Below are positions 24,199 through 32,105 of a DNA stretch of 64,000 bases, one piece after another; within the stretch, counting starts at the first letter, position 1; the number at the start of each line of letters is the position of its first letter. The position numbers and the translations under genes were made by a program. Below the pieces are notes generated by a model that saw only the letters and a list, made by a program, of their open reading frames with translations, searched no databases and was not told where the DNA came from. The DNA is taken from NCBI GenBank assembly GCA_012841925.1, contig DUTT01000058.1:1-64000 (forward strand), read 5' to 3'. The stretch comes from Clostridiales bacterium (lineage in GTDB: Bacteria > Bacillota > Clostridia > Peptostreptococcales > Anaerovoracaceae).

Positions 24199-25842
24199 AT
24201 GAAATCAACAATCGATAAGCTGTTTTACAACGGAACGATTTACACGCTGGCCAGCGAAGGCGACACGGTCGAATCGCTCGGAGTCAGCGCTGGGAAAATC
24301 GTACACGCCGGATCGAAGAATCTGGCGGAGATGAACTACGACATTAAAGAATACGTCGACTTAGACGGTCAGATCCTGCTGCCATCCGTAGCCGACTCGC
24401 ATCTTCACTTCTACGCATACTGCCAAACGCTTACAACCGTGGATCTCGGAGGGTGCACGACTCAGAAAGAAGCGATGGAGAGGCTCAGCAAAAAGGCTGC
24501 AGAGACACCGAAAGGCGTATGGATTAAGGGATCGAACTTCGATCAGTCAAAATGGAAGGATGTGGAAGACCAACTCCCGACCAAAGACGATCTGGACCGG
24601 GTGTCCACCGAGCATCCCATTGTGATTAAACGCGCCTGCCTGCACGCCGTCGTTGCCAACAGTCCGGCGATGGAAATCGCAGGCGTCGGAAACGGTTACG
24701 TCTTCGGGCCGGGCGGCTTGGCCGAGCTCAATGAAGACGGCTCGCCAAACGGTATCTTTAGAGAGCAGGCGTCGAAAATTTTCGACGACATCGTGCCCGA
24801 TCCGCTGCTGGATCCGGCGGTTAAGAGCAAGCTGATGACGCAGGTTTTCAAAGAAGCTTCGGCGCTCGGCATCACAGCGTTTCACACCTATGCGGCGCAG
24901 ATCTGGAACTTCAGCGAAGACCTGGAGACGTACCAGAAGCTGGACGACGAAGGCTTGCTTCCCGTGCGCATGACGGTCTGTTTCGACGAAATGTTCGAAC
25001 TGCCTGTGCTCACAGAGGAAGAGAAGAACGATCCGTACCGCAAAGTGCAGCACGGGACGTTTAAAATCTTCACCGACGGTTCGTTCGGTGCGCGCTCTGC
25101 AGCTCTCATGGAGCCGTACAGCGACGATCCGACGACAAAGGGCATCATGGTCATCGAGCAGGACGACCTGAACGAACTGACCTACAACGCCTACACAAGC
25201 GGCTTGCAGCCGGCGACGCACTGCATCGGAGACGGCGGCCTGGAAGCGACGATCCTTTCGATCGAATACACGCTGGATCGCTGCCGTAAGGAAGGCTGGA
25301 CCGAGGAGGATATCGCGCGCAGACTGCCGTTCCGCCTCATCCACGTACAACTGTGCAAAGAAGATCAGCTGGAAAGACTCAAGAAACTGCCGGTCATCTT
25401 CGATATTCAACCGGTGTTCCTGTGCACGGATCTGCACTGGATCGAGCAAAGGCTCGGTAAAGAGCGCATGAAGGATGCGTACACGTGGAAACGCTACATC
25501 GACGAAGGGTTTATCTGCACCGGGGGTTCGGACTGCCCGGTGGAGAGCTTTAATCCTTGGATCGGCATCTATGCCGCTGCGACGAGGCAGGATCTCGCCG
25601 GCTATCCTGACGGCGGCTGGTATCCCGAGGAGCTCGTTTCGATTTACGAAGCGTACTGCATGTTTTCCAAGAACGTGCCGTATGCCAACGGCGAACAGGA
25701 TTACCTGGGTACGCTCGAAGAAGGCAAGTTTGCCGACATGATCGTAATCGACCGCGATATTTTTAAACGCCCTGCAAACGAACTGCTGGACGTTAGCGTC
25801 ATGAAAACCTACCTCGCAGGCGACGAAGTTTACAGTAAATAA
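24199..25842 (+). CDS. YtcJ-type metal-dependent amidohydrolase, copy 1
   Basis: A 547-residue amidohydrolase. DSHLHFYAYC carries the HxH metal motif, FTDGSFGARSAALMEPY the mid-domain signature, THCIGDGG a further histidine and GGSDCPVESFNPW the conserved aspartate. YtcJ-like proteins hydrolyse C-N bonds of varied small amides; the substrate here is unknown. No export signal. It is followed by a close paralogue (by eye more than half of the residues agree over the full length), so a tandem duplication occurred. The AAGGAG site lies about nine bases before the ATG. Confidence 0.85.
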   Translation: MKSTIDKLFYNGTIYTLASEGDTVESLGVSAGKIVHAGSKNLAEMNYDIKEYVDLDGQILLPSVADSHLHFYAYCQTLTTVDLGGCTTQKEAMERLSKKAAETPKGVWIKGSNFDQSKWKDVEDQLPTKDDLDRVSTEHPIVIKRACLHAVVANSPAMEIAGVGNGYVFGPGGLAELNEDGSPNGIFREQASKIFDDIVPDPLLDPAVKSKLMTQVFKEASALGITAFHTYAAQIWNFSEDLETYQKLDDEGLLPVRMTVCFDEMFELPVLTEEEKNDPYRKVQHGTFKIFTDGSFGARSAALMEPYSDDPTTKGIMVIEQDDLNELTYNAYTSGLQPATHCIGDGGLEATILSIEYTLDRCRKEGWTEEDIARRLPFRLIHVQLCKEDQLERLKKLPVIFDIQPVFLCTDLHWIEQRLGKERMKDAYTWKRYIDEGFICTGGSDCPVESFNPWIGIYAAATRQDLAGYPDGGWYPEELVSIYEAYCMFSKNVPYANGEQDYLGTLEEGKFADMIVIDRDIFKRPANELLDVSVMKTYLAGDEVYSK

Positions 25843-25854
25843 TGACGAAAGTGC

Positions 25855-25886
25855 GGAGGCGGCAGATCGATCGGTCTGCCGCTTCC
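25855..25886 (+). other. Intercistronic hairpin between the two amidohydrolase genes
   Basis: A 12-bp stem (GGAGGCGGCAGA with TCTGCCGCTTCC, one G-T pair) with an 8-base loop sits just after the stop of copy 1. No U tract follows, so it is more likely an mRNA-processing or stability element than a terminator. Confidence 0.45.
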
Positions 25887-25901
25887 TCGAGGGAAACGAC
25901 C

Positions 25902-27545
25902 ATGAAGAAGAATATAGATACGCTGTTTACCAATGGAAGAATCTATTCGCTCGAAGCAGAAGGCGTCCAGTACGAAGCGCTCGCGGTTGACGGCGGTACC
26001 ATCGTGTTTACGGGTACAGCGGCAGAAGCCGAAGAGCGGTTCGAACCTGCCGAACGCATCGATCTGGCCGGAAAAACAATGCTGCCCGGCATGGGCGACT
26101 CGCACGTGCACCTCTATGCGACGTGTCAGGCGCTCACGACGGTCGACCTGCTCGGTTGCAGCTCAAAGGCAGAAGCGATGGAGCGCCTTCGCGCACGTGC
26201 GCAGGCAACACCGGAAGGCATGTGGATTAAAGGGTCCAATTTCGATCAGTCCAAGTGGACGGATACGGACGACCGGCTGCCGACGAGGCAGGATCTCGAT
26301 CTGGTAAGCACAAAGCACCCGATTATGATGAAGCGCGTCTGCCTGCACGTAGCGGTGGCCAACACCGAGGCGGTCAAAGCCACAGGGATACCGGACGGCT
26401 ATGTGTTTGGAACGGGGGGTATTGTCGAGCTGGAGCCGGACGGGGTGCCGAACGGTATCTTCCGCGAACAGGCTTCGCAGCTTCTGGACGATATCATCCC
26501 TGATCCTCTGCTCGATCCTGAAAATCGCAAAGTTCTCATGAAAAAGACCTTTGATCAAATCGCTTCGTACGGGGTTACGACGATGCACACCTATGCGGCT
26601 AAAATCTGGAACTTTGCTGAAAGCATCGACATTTACGAAGAACTCGACCGGGCCGGACTTCTCACTGCGCGCATCAGCGTGTGCCTGGACGAGCCGTTCG
26701 AACCGGACTGCCTCAGCGGCGAAGAGCGGCACAATCCGCATCGGAAAGTCCAATACGGCTCCTATAAGATTTTTGTCGACGGATCGCTCGGCGCCCGTTC
26801 TGCGGCGCTGTTCGAACCGTACAACGATGCGCCCGACACAAAGGGATTATTCGTCATCGAACAGGACGAATTGAACGAAGTGACGTACCGCACGTATGCC
26901 GGAGGCCTGAAGCCCGCTATCCACTGCATCGGCGATGCCGGTGCGGATGCAGTGATTCAGGCGATCGAATACACGCTGGCGCGCTGCCGGGAAGAAGGAA
27001 TGACGGAAGCGGATTTCGATGCACGTCCGCCGTTTCGACTCATCCATGCGCAGCTTCTGAACGACGATGTGCTCCGCAGGATGAAAGATCTTCCTTTGAT
27101 TTTTGACCTGCAGCCGGTTTCCATGTGCACGGATATGCACTGGATCGTGCAGCGCGTCGGACCTGAGCGCGCAGCGTATGCACACATGATTGCAACGCTT
27201 CTGGACATGGGGTTTATACTGACAGGCAGCTCCGATGCCCCGGTCGAAAGCATCAGCCCGTGGCCGGGCATCTACGCGACAGCAACGAGGATGGATCTGG
27301 ACGGCACGCCGGTCGGCGGCTGGAATCCGCAGGAGAAAATATCGCTGTACGAGGCGGTCTGCATGTTCTCGAAAAACATCCCCTATACGCTGTGCGACCA
27401 GGATCTTGTGGGCACGCTGGAAGCGGGGAAATTTGCGGACCTCGTCGTCATCGATCGCGACATCTTCTCCGGGCCGCCGGAAGATGTGCTCAACGTGCAA
27501 GTGCTTAAAACCTACCTGGCGGGCAAAGAAGTCTATACGGCCTAA
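25902..27545 (+). CDS. YtcJ-type metal-dependent amidohydrolase, copy 2
   Basis: A 547-residue paralogue of the preceding protein with the same motifs: GDSHVHLYATC, KIFVDGSLGARSAALFEPY, HCIGDAG and GSSDAPVESISPW. The open frame reaches back to 25842, but ATG at 25902 is chosen because GAGGGA lies just upstream and the protein then starts exactly like copy 1. The upstream stretch is a hairpin. Keeping both copies with intact metal motifs suggests different substrates. Confidence 0.85.
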   Translation: MKKNIDTLFTNGRIYSLEAEGVQYEALAVDGGTIVFTGTAAEAEERFEPAERIDLAGKTMLPGMGDSHVHLYATCQALTTVDLLGCSSKAEAMERLRARAQATPEGMWIKGSNFDQSKWTDTDDRLPTRQDLDLVSTKHPIMMKRVCLHVAVANTEAVKATGIPDGYVFGTGGIVELEPDGVPNGIFREQASQLLDDIIPDPLLDPENRKVLMKKTFDQIASYGVTTMHTYAAKIWNFAESIDIYEELDRAGLLTARISVCLDEPFEPDCLSGEERHNPHRKVQYGSYKIFVDGSLGARSAALFEPYNDAPDTKGLFVIEQDELNEVTYRTYAGGLKPAIHCIGDAGADAVIQAIEYTLARCREEGMTEADFDARPPFRLIHAQLLNDDVLRRMKDLPLIFDLQPVSMCTDMHWIVQRVGPERAAYAHMIATLLDMGFILTGSSDAPVESISPWPGIYATATRMDLDGTPVGGWNPQEKISLYEAVCMFSKNIPYTLCDQDLVGTLEAGKFADLVVIDRDIFSGPPEDVLNVQVLKTYLAGKEVYTA

Positions 27546-27570
27546 AGTGATGTAAGGGGGCAAAACCGAT

Positions 27571-28368
27571 ATGTCTCACGTGGCACGGCTGCTCGAAGAC
27601 AGCCGGAAAATCGTTATAAAAATAGGAAGCAACACGCTGTCCGCCAAAGACGGGCAGGTTGACCACGACCGCATGCACAACCTCGTGGAGCAGTTTGTGG
27701 CGCTCATGAAGCAGGGAAAGCAGATACTGATCGTCACGTCGGGCGCCGGAATCTGCGGCACAGCCGCCATCAACAAATGGAAACGCAAAAGCGACATCAA
27801 TTACAAGCAGGCGCTGTGCGCCATCGGTCAGGTCGAACTGATGATGGCCTACAAGGAACTGTTTATGGAATACGATCTGCACGTAGGGCAGATGTTGCTT
27901 TGCAACGACGATTTTGACAATCCGAGCCGCAATCTTCACATACGAAATACGCTGTTTACGCTCGTGGACGAGGGCGTTGTCCCCATCATCAACGAAAACG
28001 ACAGCGTGGCGGTGGACGAGATCCGAATCGGCGACAACGATACGCTCAGCGCATTGACCGCGAGCCTCTGGGGGGCGGATTTGCTCGTCATCCTGTCGGA
28101 CATCGACGGTGTGTACGACAAGAATCCAAAAGATCATCCGGACGCGGTATTCATCGACGAAGTGCGCGACATCGATCGCGTCGAACAGGACATTCAAATC
28201 GGAGACTCGAACGCGTTTGGAACCGGCGGCATCGCGACAAAGCTGTCGGCTGCCAGAATTGTTAATCAGGTCGGCATTCCCATGGCCATCCTGAACGGAC
28301 AGAAGCGGGACGTGCTTTTGAATGCGCTTGCAGGCGAGGAGAAGGCGACTGTATTCATACCCGAATAG
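27571..28368 (+). CDS. proB: Glutamate 5-kinase, short form without PUA domain
   Basis: A 265-residue amino-acid-kinase-fold enzyme that phosphorylates the gamma-carboxyl of glutamate, the first step of proline synthesis. IKIGSNTL, PIINENDSVAVDE, IGDNDTLSA and GTGGIATKLSAA are conserved. The protein stops at the end of the kinase domain, so the C-terminal PUA domain found in many bacterial ProB proteins is absent; short ProB forms are known. The motif after the first strand reads TSGAGICG rather than the common SSGAVAAG. It lies between the amidohydrolases and proC in one run of genes. Confidence 0.92.
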   Translation: MSHVARLLEDSRKIVIKIGSNTLSAKDGQVDHDRMHNLVEQFVALMKQGKQILIVTSGAGICGTAAINKWKRKSDINYKQALCAIGQVELMMAYKELFMEYDLHVGQMLLCNDDFDNPSRNLHIRNTLFTLVDEGVVPIINENDSVAVDEIRIGDNDTLSALTASLWGADLLVILSDIDGVYDKNPKDHPDAVFIDEVRDIDRVEQDIQIGDSNAFGTGGIATKLSAARIVNQVGIPMAILNGQKRDVLLNALAGEEKATVFIPE

Positions 28369-28428
28369 AGCAGGGAGTCGCCGAACGCAACGACCAGAAC
28401 GAAATCTCAACAGAAGGAAGTGAACAGT

Positions 28429-29235
28429 ATGAAAATCGGACTAATCGGGACCGGCAATATGGGCGGGGCCATTTTAAAAGGCTATGTGGCGGCGCACCCG
28501 GAGCGCGGAAAGCAATGTTTCGTCTACGATGTGAGCGCGTCGGCCGCACAGGCGCTTTCGGACGCTACGGGAGCGGTCATCTGCGGGTCCATCCACGAGC
28601 TGGTGGCGCAGGCGGATTTGACGATTATCGCCGTTAAGCCGTTTCACTACGACGATGTTCTGCCGGACATCGCCTCCTGCGACCTCTCGGGGAAAACGAT
28701 CATGAGTATCGCAGCGGGCATCACCATCGACCGTCTGGAACAGGCGCTCGGGTCTGATACGCCGATCGTGCGCATCATGCCGAACACACCGGCGGCTGTG
28801 CAGTGCGGCATGACGGCCGTCTGGCGGAACCGTCACGTCTCTCCGGATGTATTCGGCGAAGTCATGGACATGCTGAGTTCGTTCGGGAAGGCGATCGAAT
28901 TCGACGACGAAGAACAGATTCACGCGGTCATCGGCGCCGGAGGAAGCAGTCCGGCGTATGCGTACATGTTTATCGATGCCATCGCGAAAGCCAGCGCAAA
29001 CGAAGGGATGAGCTACGAGGATGCACTGCTCTTTTCTGCACAGGCGGTGATGGGCGCAGCTAAGATGGTTATGGAAAGCGGGTCCGATCCGACGGAGCTT
29101 CGCATTGCGGTCTGTTCTCCGAACGGGACGACGATCGAAGCGGTGCAGACGCTGCAGAACAACGGCTTTGAGCGCTGCGTCGAAGAAGCGGTGCAGGCCG
29201 CTGCGAGACGATCCCGGGAAATGAGTTTGGAATAA
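28429..29235 (+). CDS. proC: Pyrroline-5-carboxylate reductase
   Basis: A 268-residue NADP-dependent enzyme for the last step of proline synthesis. IGLIGTGNMGGAILKG is the Rossmann motif, VRIMPNTPAAV and GAGGSSPAYAYMFIDA the substrate-side motifs. ATG at 28429 is chosen over GTG at 28420 because GAAGGAAG lies eight bases upstream of it. One base separates its stop from the next ATG. Confidence 0.92.
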   Translation: MKIGLIGTGNMGGAILKGYVAAHPERGKQCFVYDVSASAAQALSDATGAVICGSIHELVAQADLTIIAVKPFHYDDVLPDIASCDLSGKTIMSIAAGITIDRLEQALGSDTPIVRIMPNTPAAVQCGMTAVWRNRHVSPDVFGEVMDMLSSFGKAIEFDDEEQIHAVIGAGGSSPAYAYMFIDAIAKASANEGMSYEDALLFSAQAVMGAAKMVMESGSDPTELRIAVCSPNGTTIEAVQTLQNNGFERCVEEAVQAAARRSREMSLE

Positions 29236-29236
29236 C

Positions 29237-29788
29237 ATGACATTCGAAGAAAAAACCATCGAATCGACGCTGATGTTCGAAGGCCCGGTATTTAAGGTCC
29301 GGTCGCACACCGTCGCCGCAAAGGGCGGAAAGCAAGCGCGTCGCGACATTGTCGAACACAGCGGCGGGGTAGGGATTTGTGCCCTCACGCCGGAAGGAAA
29401 ACTCGTGATGATCCGGCAATATCGAAAAGCCGCCGAAGCGGTGGTGTGGGAGATACCGGCCGGCAAAGCGGAACCGGGCGAGGCCCCGGTCGTGACAGCC
29501 CGAAGAGAACTGAGAGAGGAAACCGGCTACGAAGCGGAACACTTCCGGTCCATGGTCCGGTTTTACGGTACGATCGGCTATAACAACGAAATCATCGAGC
29601 TGTTTCGTGCCGAGACAACTTCGCAAGGCGAAACGGATTTTGATGAACACGAAGCCATCGAAGTTTACGAAATCGATGTGCCGATGCTCGTGCAGATGGT
29701 GAAGGACGGTGAAATCATCGACGCCAAGACCATCATCGGCATACTGATGGTGGCAGATTGCGCTGAAACGCCGAAGAATAAAGGATAA
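29237..29788 (+). CDS. nudF: NUDIX hydrolase, ADP-ribose pyrophosphatase type
   Basis: A 183-residue NUDIX enzyme that cleaves ADP-ribose to AMP and ribose phosphate. The NUDIX box is complete, reading from GKAEPGE to RRELREETGY, with the preceding VWEIPAG strand typical of ADP-ribose pyrophosphatases. In Bacillus nudF is also near the xerD (ripX) gene, so the order nudF then xerD here is conserved context. It is tightly packed between proC and the recombinase gene. Confidence 0.88.
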   Translation: MTFEEKTIESTLMFEGPVFKVRSHTVAAKGGKQARRDIVEHSGGVGICALTPEGKLVMIRQYRKAAEAVVWEIPAGKAEPGEAPVVTARRELREETGYEAEHFRSMVRFYGTIGYNNEIIELFRAETTSQGETDFDEHEAIEVYEIDVPMLVQMVKDGEIIDAKTIIGILMVADCAETPKNKG

Positions 29789-29792
29789 TCCG

Positions 29793-30677
29793 ATGGAAAT
29801 CCGTGAACGATTTATAAAATACCTCATAGAAGAAAGGTCCATGGCGCGTACTTCGCTGAGCGCGTATCTGTACGATTACAACGAGTTTAACGCGTACATG
29901 AGAGACCATAAGCACAAGCCGCTGAGAGAAGCCGGTCATGCAGATGTGGTGTCGTATCTGATGTACCTGAGGGAGAGCGGACGTTCTCAGGCGACCATCA
30001 ACCGCAAGCTGGCCGCGGTGCGGTCGCTGTTTCAAATGCTGATCCAAAGCGGTGAAGTCGCGCAGGATCCCACGCTAAACATCAAATCTCCCAGGTTGCA
30101 GCGCAAGGCTGTCGAATTTCTTTCCGTCAAAGAAGTGGAGAAGCTTCTGGAGCAGCCGGACGATTCGACAAAGGGTATAAGGGACCGCGCGCTGCTGGAA
30201 CTTCTGTACGCTTCCGGTTTGCGGGTATCCGAGATATCCATGGCCAATCTCTCCGATTTGAACCTTCGGATTGGATTCATAACGTGCACGGGGCAGCACG
30301 GAAAAGCGCGCGTCATTCCCATCGGGCGACCGGCCCGCGCAGCGCTCGAAACATACGTCTACGAAGGGCGCGAGACGCTGCTGCGCGATAAAAAAGACGA
30401 CGGTGCTCTGTTTTTAAACTATGCAGGAGATCGGATTTCCAGACAGGGCGTGTGGAAACTGCTGAAGGAATATGCACAAAAAGCCGGGCTGGAGAGCAAG
30501 CTTTCACCGCAAATTTTGAGAAATTCGTTTGCAGCCCACATGATTCAGAACGGAGCGGACATCAAATCGCTGCAGGATCTGCTCGGGCACGAGGACATCA
30601 CCGCAACACAGATATTTGTCTCCGTCACTAAAAATAGAATCATGGACGTCTACGATAAAACACACCCGAGAGCCTGA
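29793..30677 (+). CDS. XerD-family tyrosine recombinase with degenerate active site
   Basis: A 294-residue homologue of XerD, aligned end to end with Bacillus RipX from memory, including the C-terminal HPRA. The SAM-like DNA-binding domain covers about residues 1-90. In the catalytic domain Arg144 (ASGLRVSE), Lys171 (HGKARVIPIG), Arg243 and His266 (LLGHEDIT) are kept. The HxxR histidine is Gln240 (SPQILRNSF), and the nucleophilic tyrosine is Phe275 (TATQIFVSV; codon TTT at 30615). The nearest other tyrosine is residue 287. It should bind DNA but cannot cleave by the usual route. The reading frame is intact and in conserved context, so it is not an obvious pseudogene. Confidence 0.88.
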   Translation: MEIRERFIKYLIEERSMARTSLSAYLYDYNEFNAYMRDHKHKPLREAGHADVVSYLMYLRESGRSQATINRKLAAVRSLFQMLIQSGEVAQDPTLNIKSPRLQRKAVEFLSVKEVEKLLEQPDDSTKGIRDRALLELLYASGLRVSEISMANLSDLNLRIGFITCTGQHGKARVIPIGRPARAALETYVYEGRETLLRDKKDDGALFLNYAGDRISRQGVWKLLKEYAQKAGLESKLSPQILRNSFAAHMIQNGADIKSLQDLLGHEDITATQIFVSVTKNRIMDVYDKTHPRA

Positions 30678-30710
30678 CCGTTCAACCGTAAGAAATCTGT
30701 CACAAAATGC

Positions 30711-30739
30711 TTGCACGCCTCTCGGCCGTGTGGTATGAT
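30711..30739 (+). promoter_or_regulatory. Promoter of rplS
   Basis: -35 TTGCAC, a 17-base spacer and -10 TATGAT, giving a leader of about 95 bases before rplS. Confidence 0.7.
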
Positions 30740-30745
30740 TCTTCT

Positions 30746-30838
30746 TGCGTATTACGGACGGTCCTCTGATATTGAAATCCTCCGGCCCTTGCAGGCCGAA
30801 GATGTCAAGAACGTCTAGGGAGAAAGGAGGATACGACT
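30746..30838 (+). promoter_or_regulatory. rplS leader with hairpin (possible L19-type autoregulatory leader)
   Basis: The leader holds a perfect CGGCC-GGCCG hairpin at 30783-30798 followed by the GAAAGGAGG ribosome binding site. L19 leader RNAs are known in Firmicutes; I cannot confirm a match to that family without a covariance search. Confidence 0.4.
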
Positions 30839-31180
30839 ATGGATATCATGAAGGCCATTGAACAGGACTACTTGAAGCCGGACATTCCCGCCTTCGATGT
30901 CGGCGACACGGTAAAGGTCCACATTAAGATCAAAGAGGGCGCCCGGGAGAGAATCCAGATTTTCGAAGGATTCGTTCTCAAAAAGCAGAACGGCGGTCTG
31001 GGCGAAACGTTTACGGTCAGGAGGATTGCCTCCGGCGTCGGCGTCGAAAAGACGTTTCCGGTGCACTCGCCCCTCATCGACAAAATCGAAGTTGTGAAGC
31101 GCGGTTTTGTACGCAGAGCCAAGCTGAACTACATGAGGCAGAGAACGGGCAAAGCCGCAAGGATCCGGGCTAAAAAGTAA
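30839..31180 (+). CDS. rplS: 50S ribosomal protein L19
   Basis: A 113-residue ribosomal protein at the 30S-50S interface. [20 protein letters not shown] and [20 protein letters not shown] are unmistakable L19 segments, followed by the basic C-terminus rich in Arg and Lys. AGGAGG lies ahead of the ATG. The rpsP-rimM-trmD genes that usually precede rplS are absent here, where a recombinase gene lies upstream; rbgA follows as in Bacillus. Confidence 0.96.
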   Translation: MDIMKAIEQDYLKPDIPAFDVGDTVKVHIKIKEGARERIQIFEGFVLKKQNGGLGETFTVRRIASGVGVEKTFPVHSPLIDKIEVVKRGFVRRAKLNYMRQRTGKAARIRAKK

Positions 31181-31190
31181 CGGGAACCAG

Positions 31191-31221
31191 CAGGAGAATC
31201 GACAGGTTCTCCTGTTTCATT
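31191..31221 (+). terminator. Terminator after rplS
   Basis: CAGGAGAA and TTCTCCTG form an 8-bp stem with an 8-base loop followed by TTTCATTT. The rbgA ribosome binding site follows closely, so read-through is likely. Confidence 0.6.
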
Positions 31222-31237
31222 TAACAGGGAGGACACC

Positions 31238-32089
31238 ATGGAGCACATCAACTGGTATCCGGGCCACATGAAGAAAACGGAAGAGCAGATTACGCAGTAC
31301 CTGAAACTCGTCGATGTCGTCTGTGAACTTCTCGATGCACGGATTCCAAACTCGAGCCGAAATCCGAATATTCTCGGACGCACGCAGGCAAAGCCGAGAG
31401 TCATCGTGCTCAACAAGCAGGATCTGGCCGACCCGGAAGTGACAAAGCAGTGGAGAGAGGAATTTCTAAAGGAGGCTGACCATGTTCTTTCCCTCAACGC
31501 GCAGAGCGGAACCGGCGTAAAGAGTCTTCGAGCGACACTCGAACATCTGCGCGACGTAAGAAACCGGGAATCGGCAAGGAAACGGCCGCTCAGGCTGATG
31601 ATTGTCGGCGTTCCCAACGTGGGAAAATCATCGCTCATCAACCGGTTGATCGGGAAAAAGGGCACGAGAACGGGCAATAAGCCGGGCGTAACGCGCGGCG
31701 TGCAGTGGTTGAATCTGGGGTCCGATATCCAGTTGCTGGATACACCGGGGGTGCTGTGGCCGAAGTTTGATGATCCGAAGACGGGGTTGAACCTGGCGTA
31801 TTGCGGCGTCATAAAAGACGAGGTTCTCGATTTACAGCAGCTGGCGCTTTCGCTGTGCGAATTGTTGATGATTCACTATCCCCGGAATCTGATCGATCGG
31901 TATCGTCTGTCGGGTCCGGAGGAAGGATCCGGAGCGCCGCTTGAAGTGCTCGAAGAGATTGCAAGGAACCGGGGCCATGTGATTGCCGGAGGCCGCTTTG
32001 ACTACGAGCGCACGGCGCGCATGCTTCTCGACGACTTTCGCCAGGGCCGGCTGGGTCGTATTACGCTGGAATTTCCGGAAGGCTTCTGA
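31238..32089 (+). CDS. rbgA: Ribosome biogenesis GTPase RbgA/YlqF
   Basis: A 283-residue circularly permuted GTPase that acts late in 50S assembly. The G motifs appear in the permuted order: LNKQDLAD (G4) first, then GVPNVGKSSLINRL (G1) and DTPGVLWP (G3). The WYPGHMKK start is typical. It lies downstream of rplS as in Bacillus subtilis. Its stop is only 16 bases from the convergent recN stop. Confidence 0.93.
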   Translation: MEHINWYPGHMKKTEEQITQYLKLVDVVCELLDARIPNSSRNPNILGRTQAKPRVIVLNKQDLADPEVTKQWREEFLKEADHVLSLNAQSGTGVKSLRATLEHLRDVRNRESARKRPLRLMIVGVPNVGKSSLINRLIGKKGTRTGNKPGVTRGVQWLNLGSDIQLLDTPGVLWPKFDDPKTGLNLAYCGVIKDEVLDLQQLALSLCELLMIHYPRNLIDRYRLSGPEEGSGAPLEVLEEIARNRGHVIAGGRFDYERTARMLLDDFRQGRLGRITLEFPEGF

Positions 32090-32105
32090 GTTTTGGGGGA
32101 ACTGC

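Noticed and set aside
24547..25449. 300-codon minus-strand open frame opposite amidohydrolase copy 1
   Set aside because: It is a frame shadow of a motif-complete gene; a similar shadow occurs opposite copy 2 as expected from paralogy.
29793..30677. XerD homologue as the end of an integrated mobile element
   Set aside because: No attachment repeats, tRNA, phage genes or composition change are next to it, and nudF-xerD is ordinary chromosomal context.
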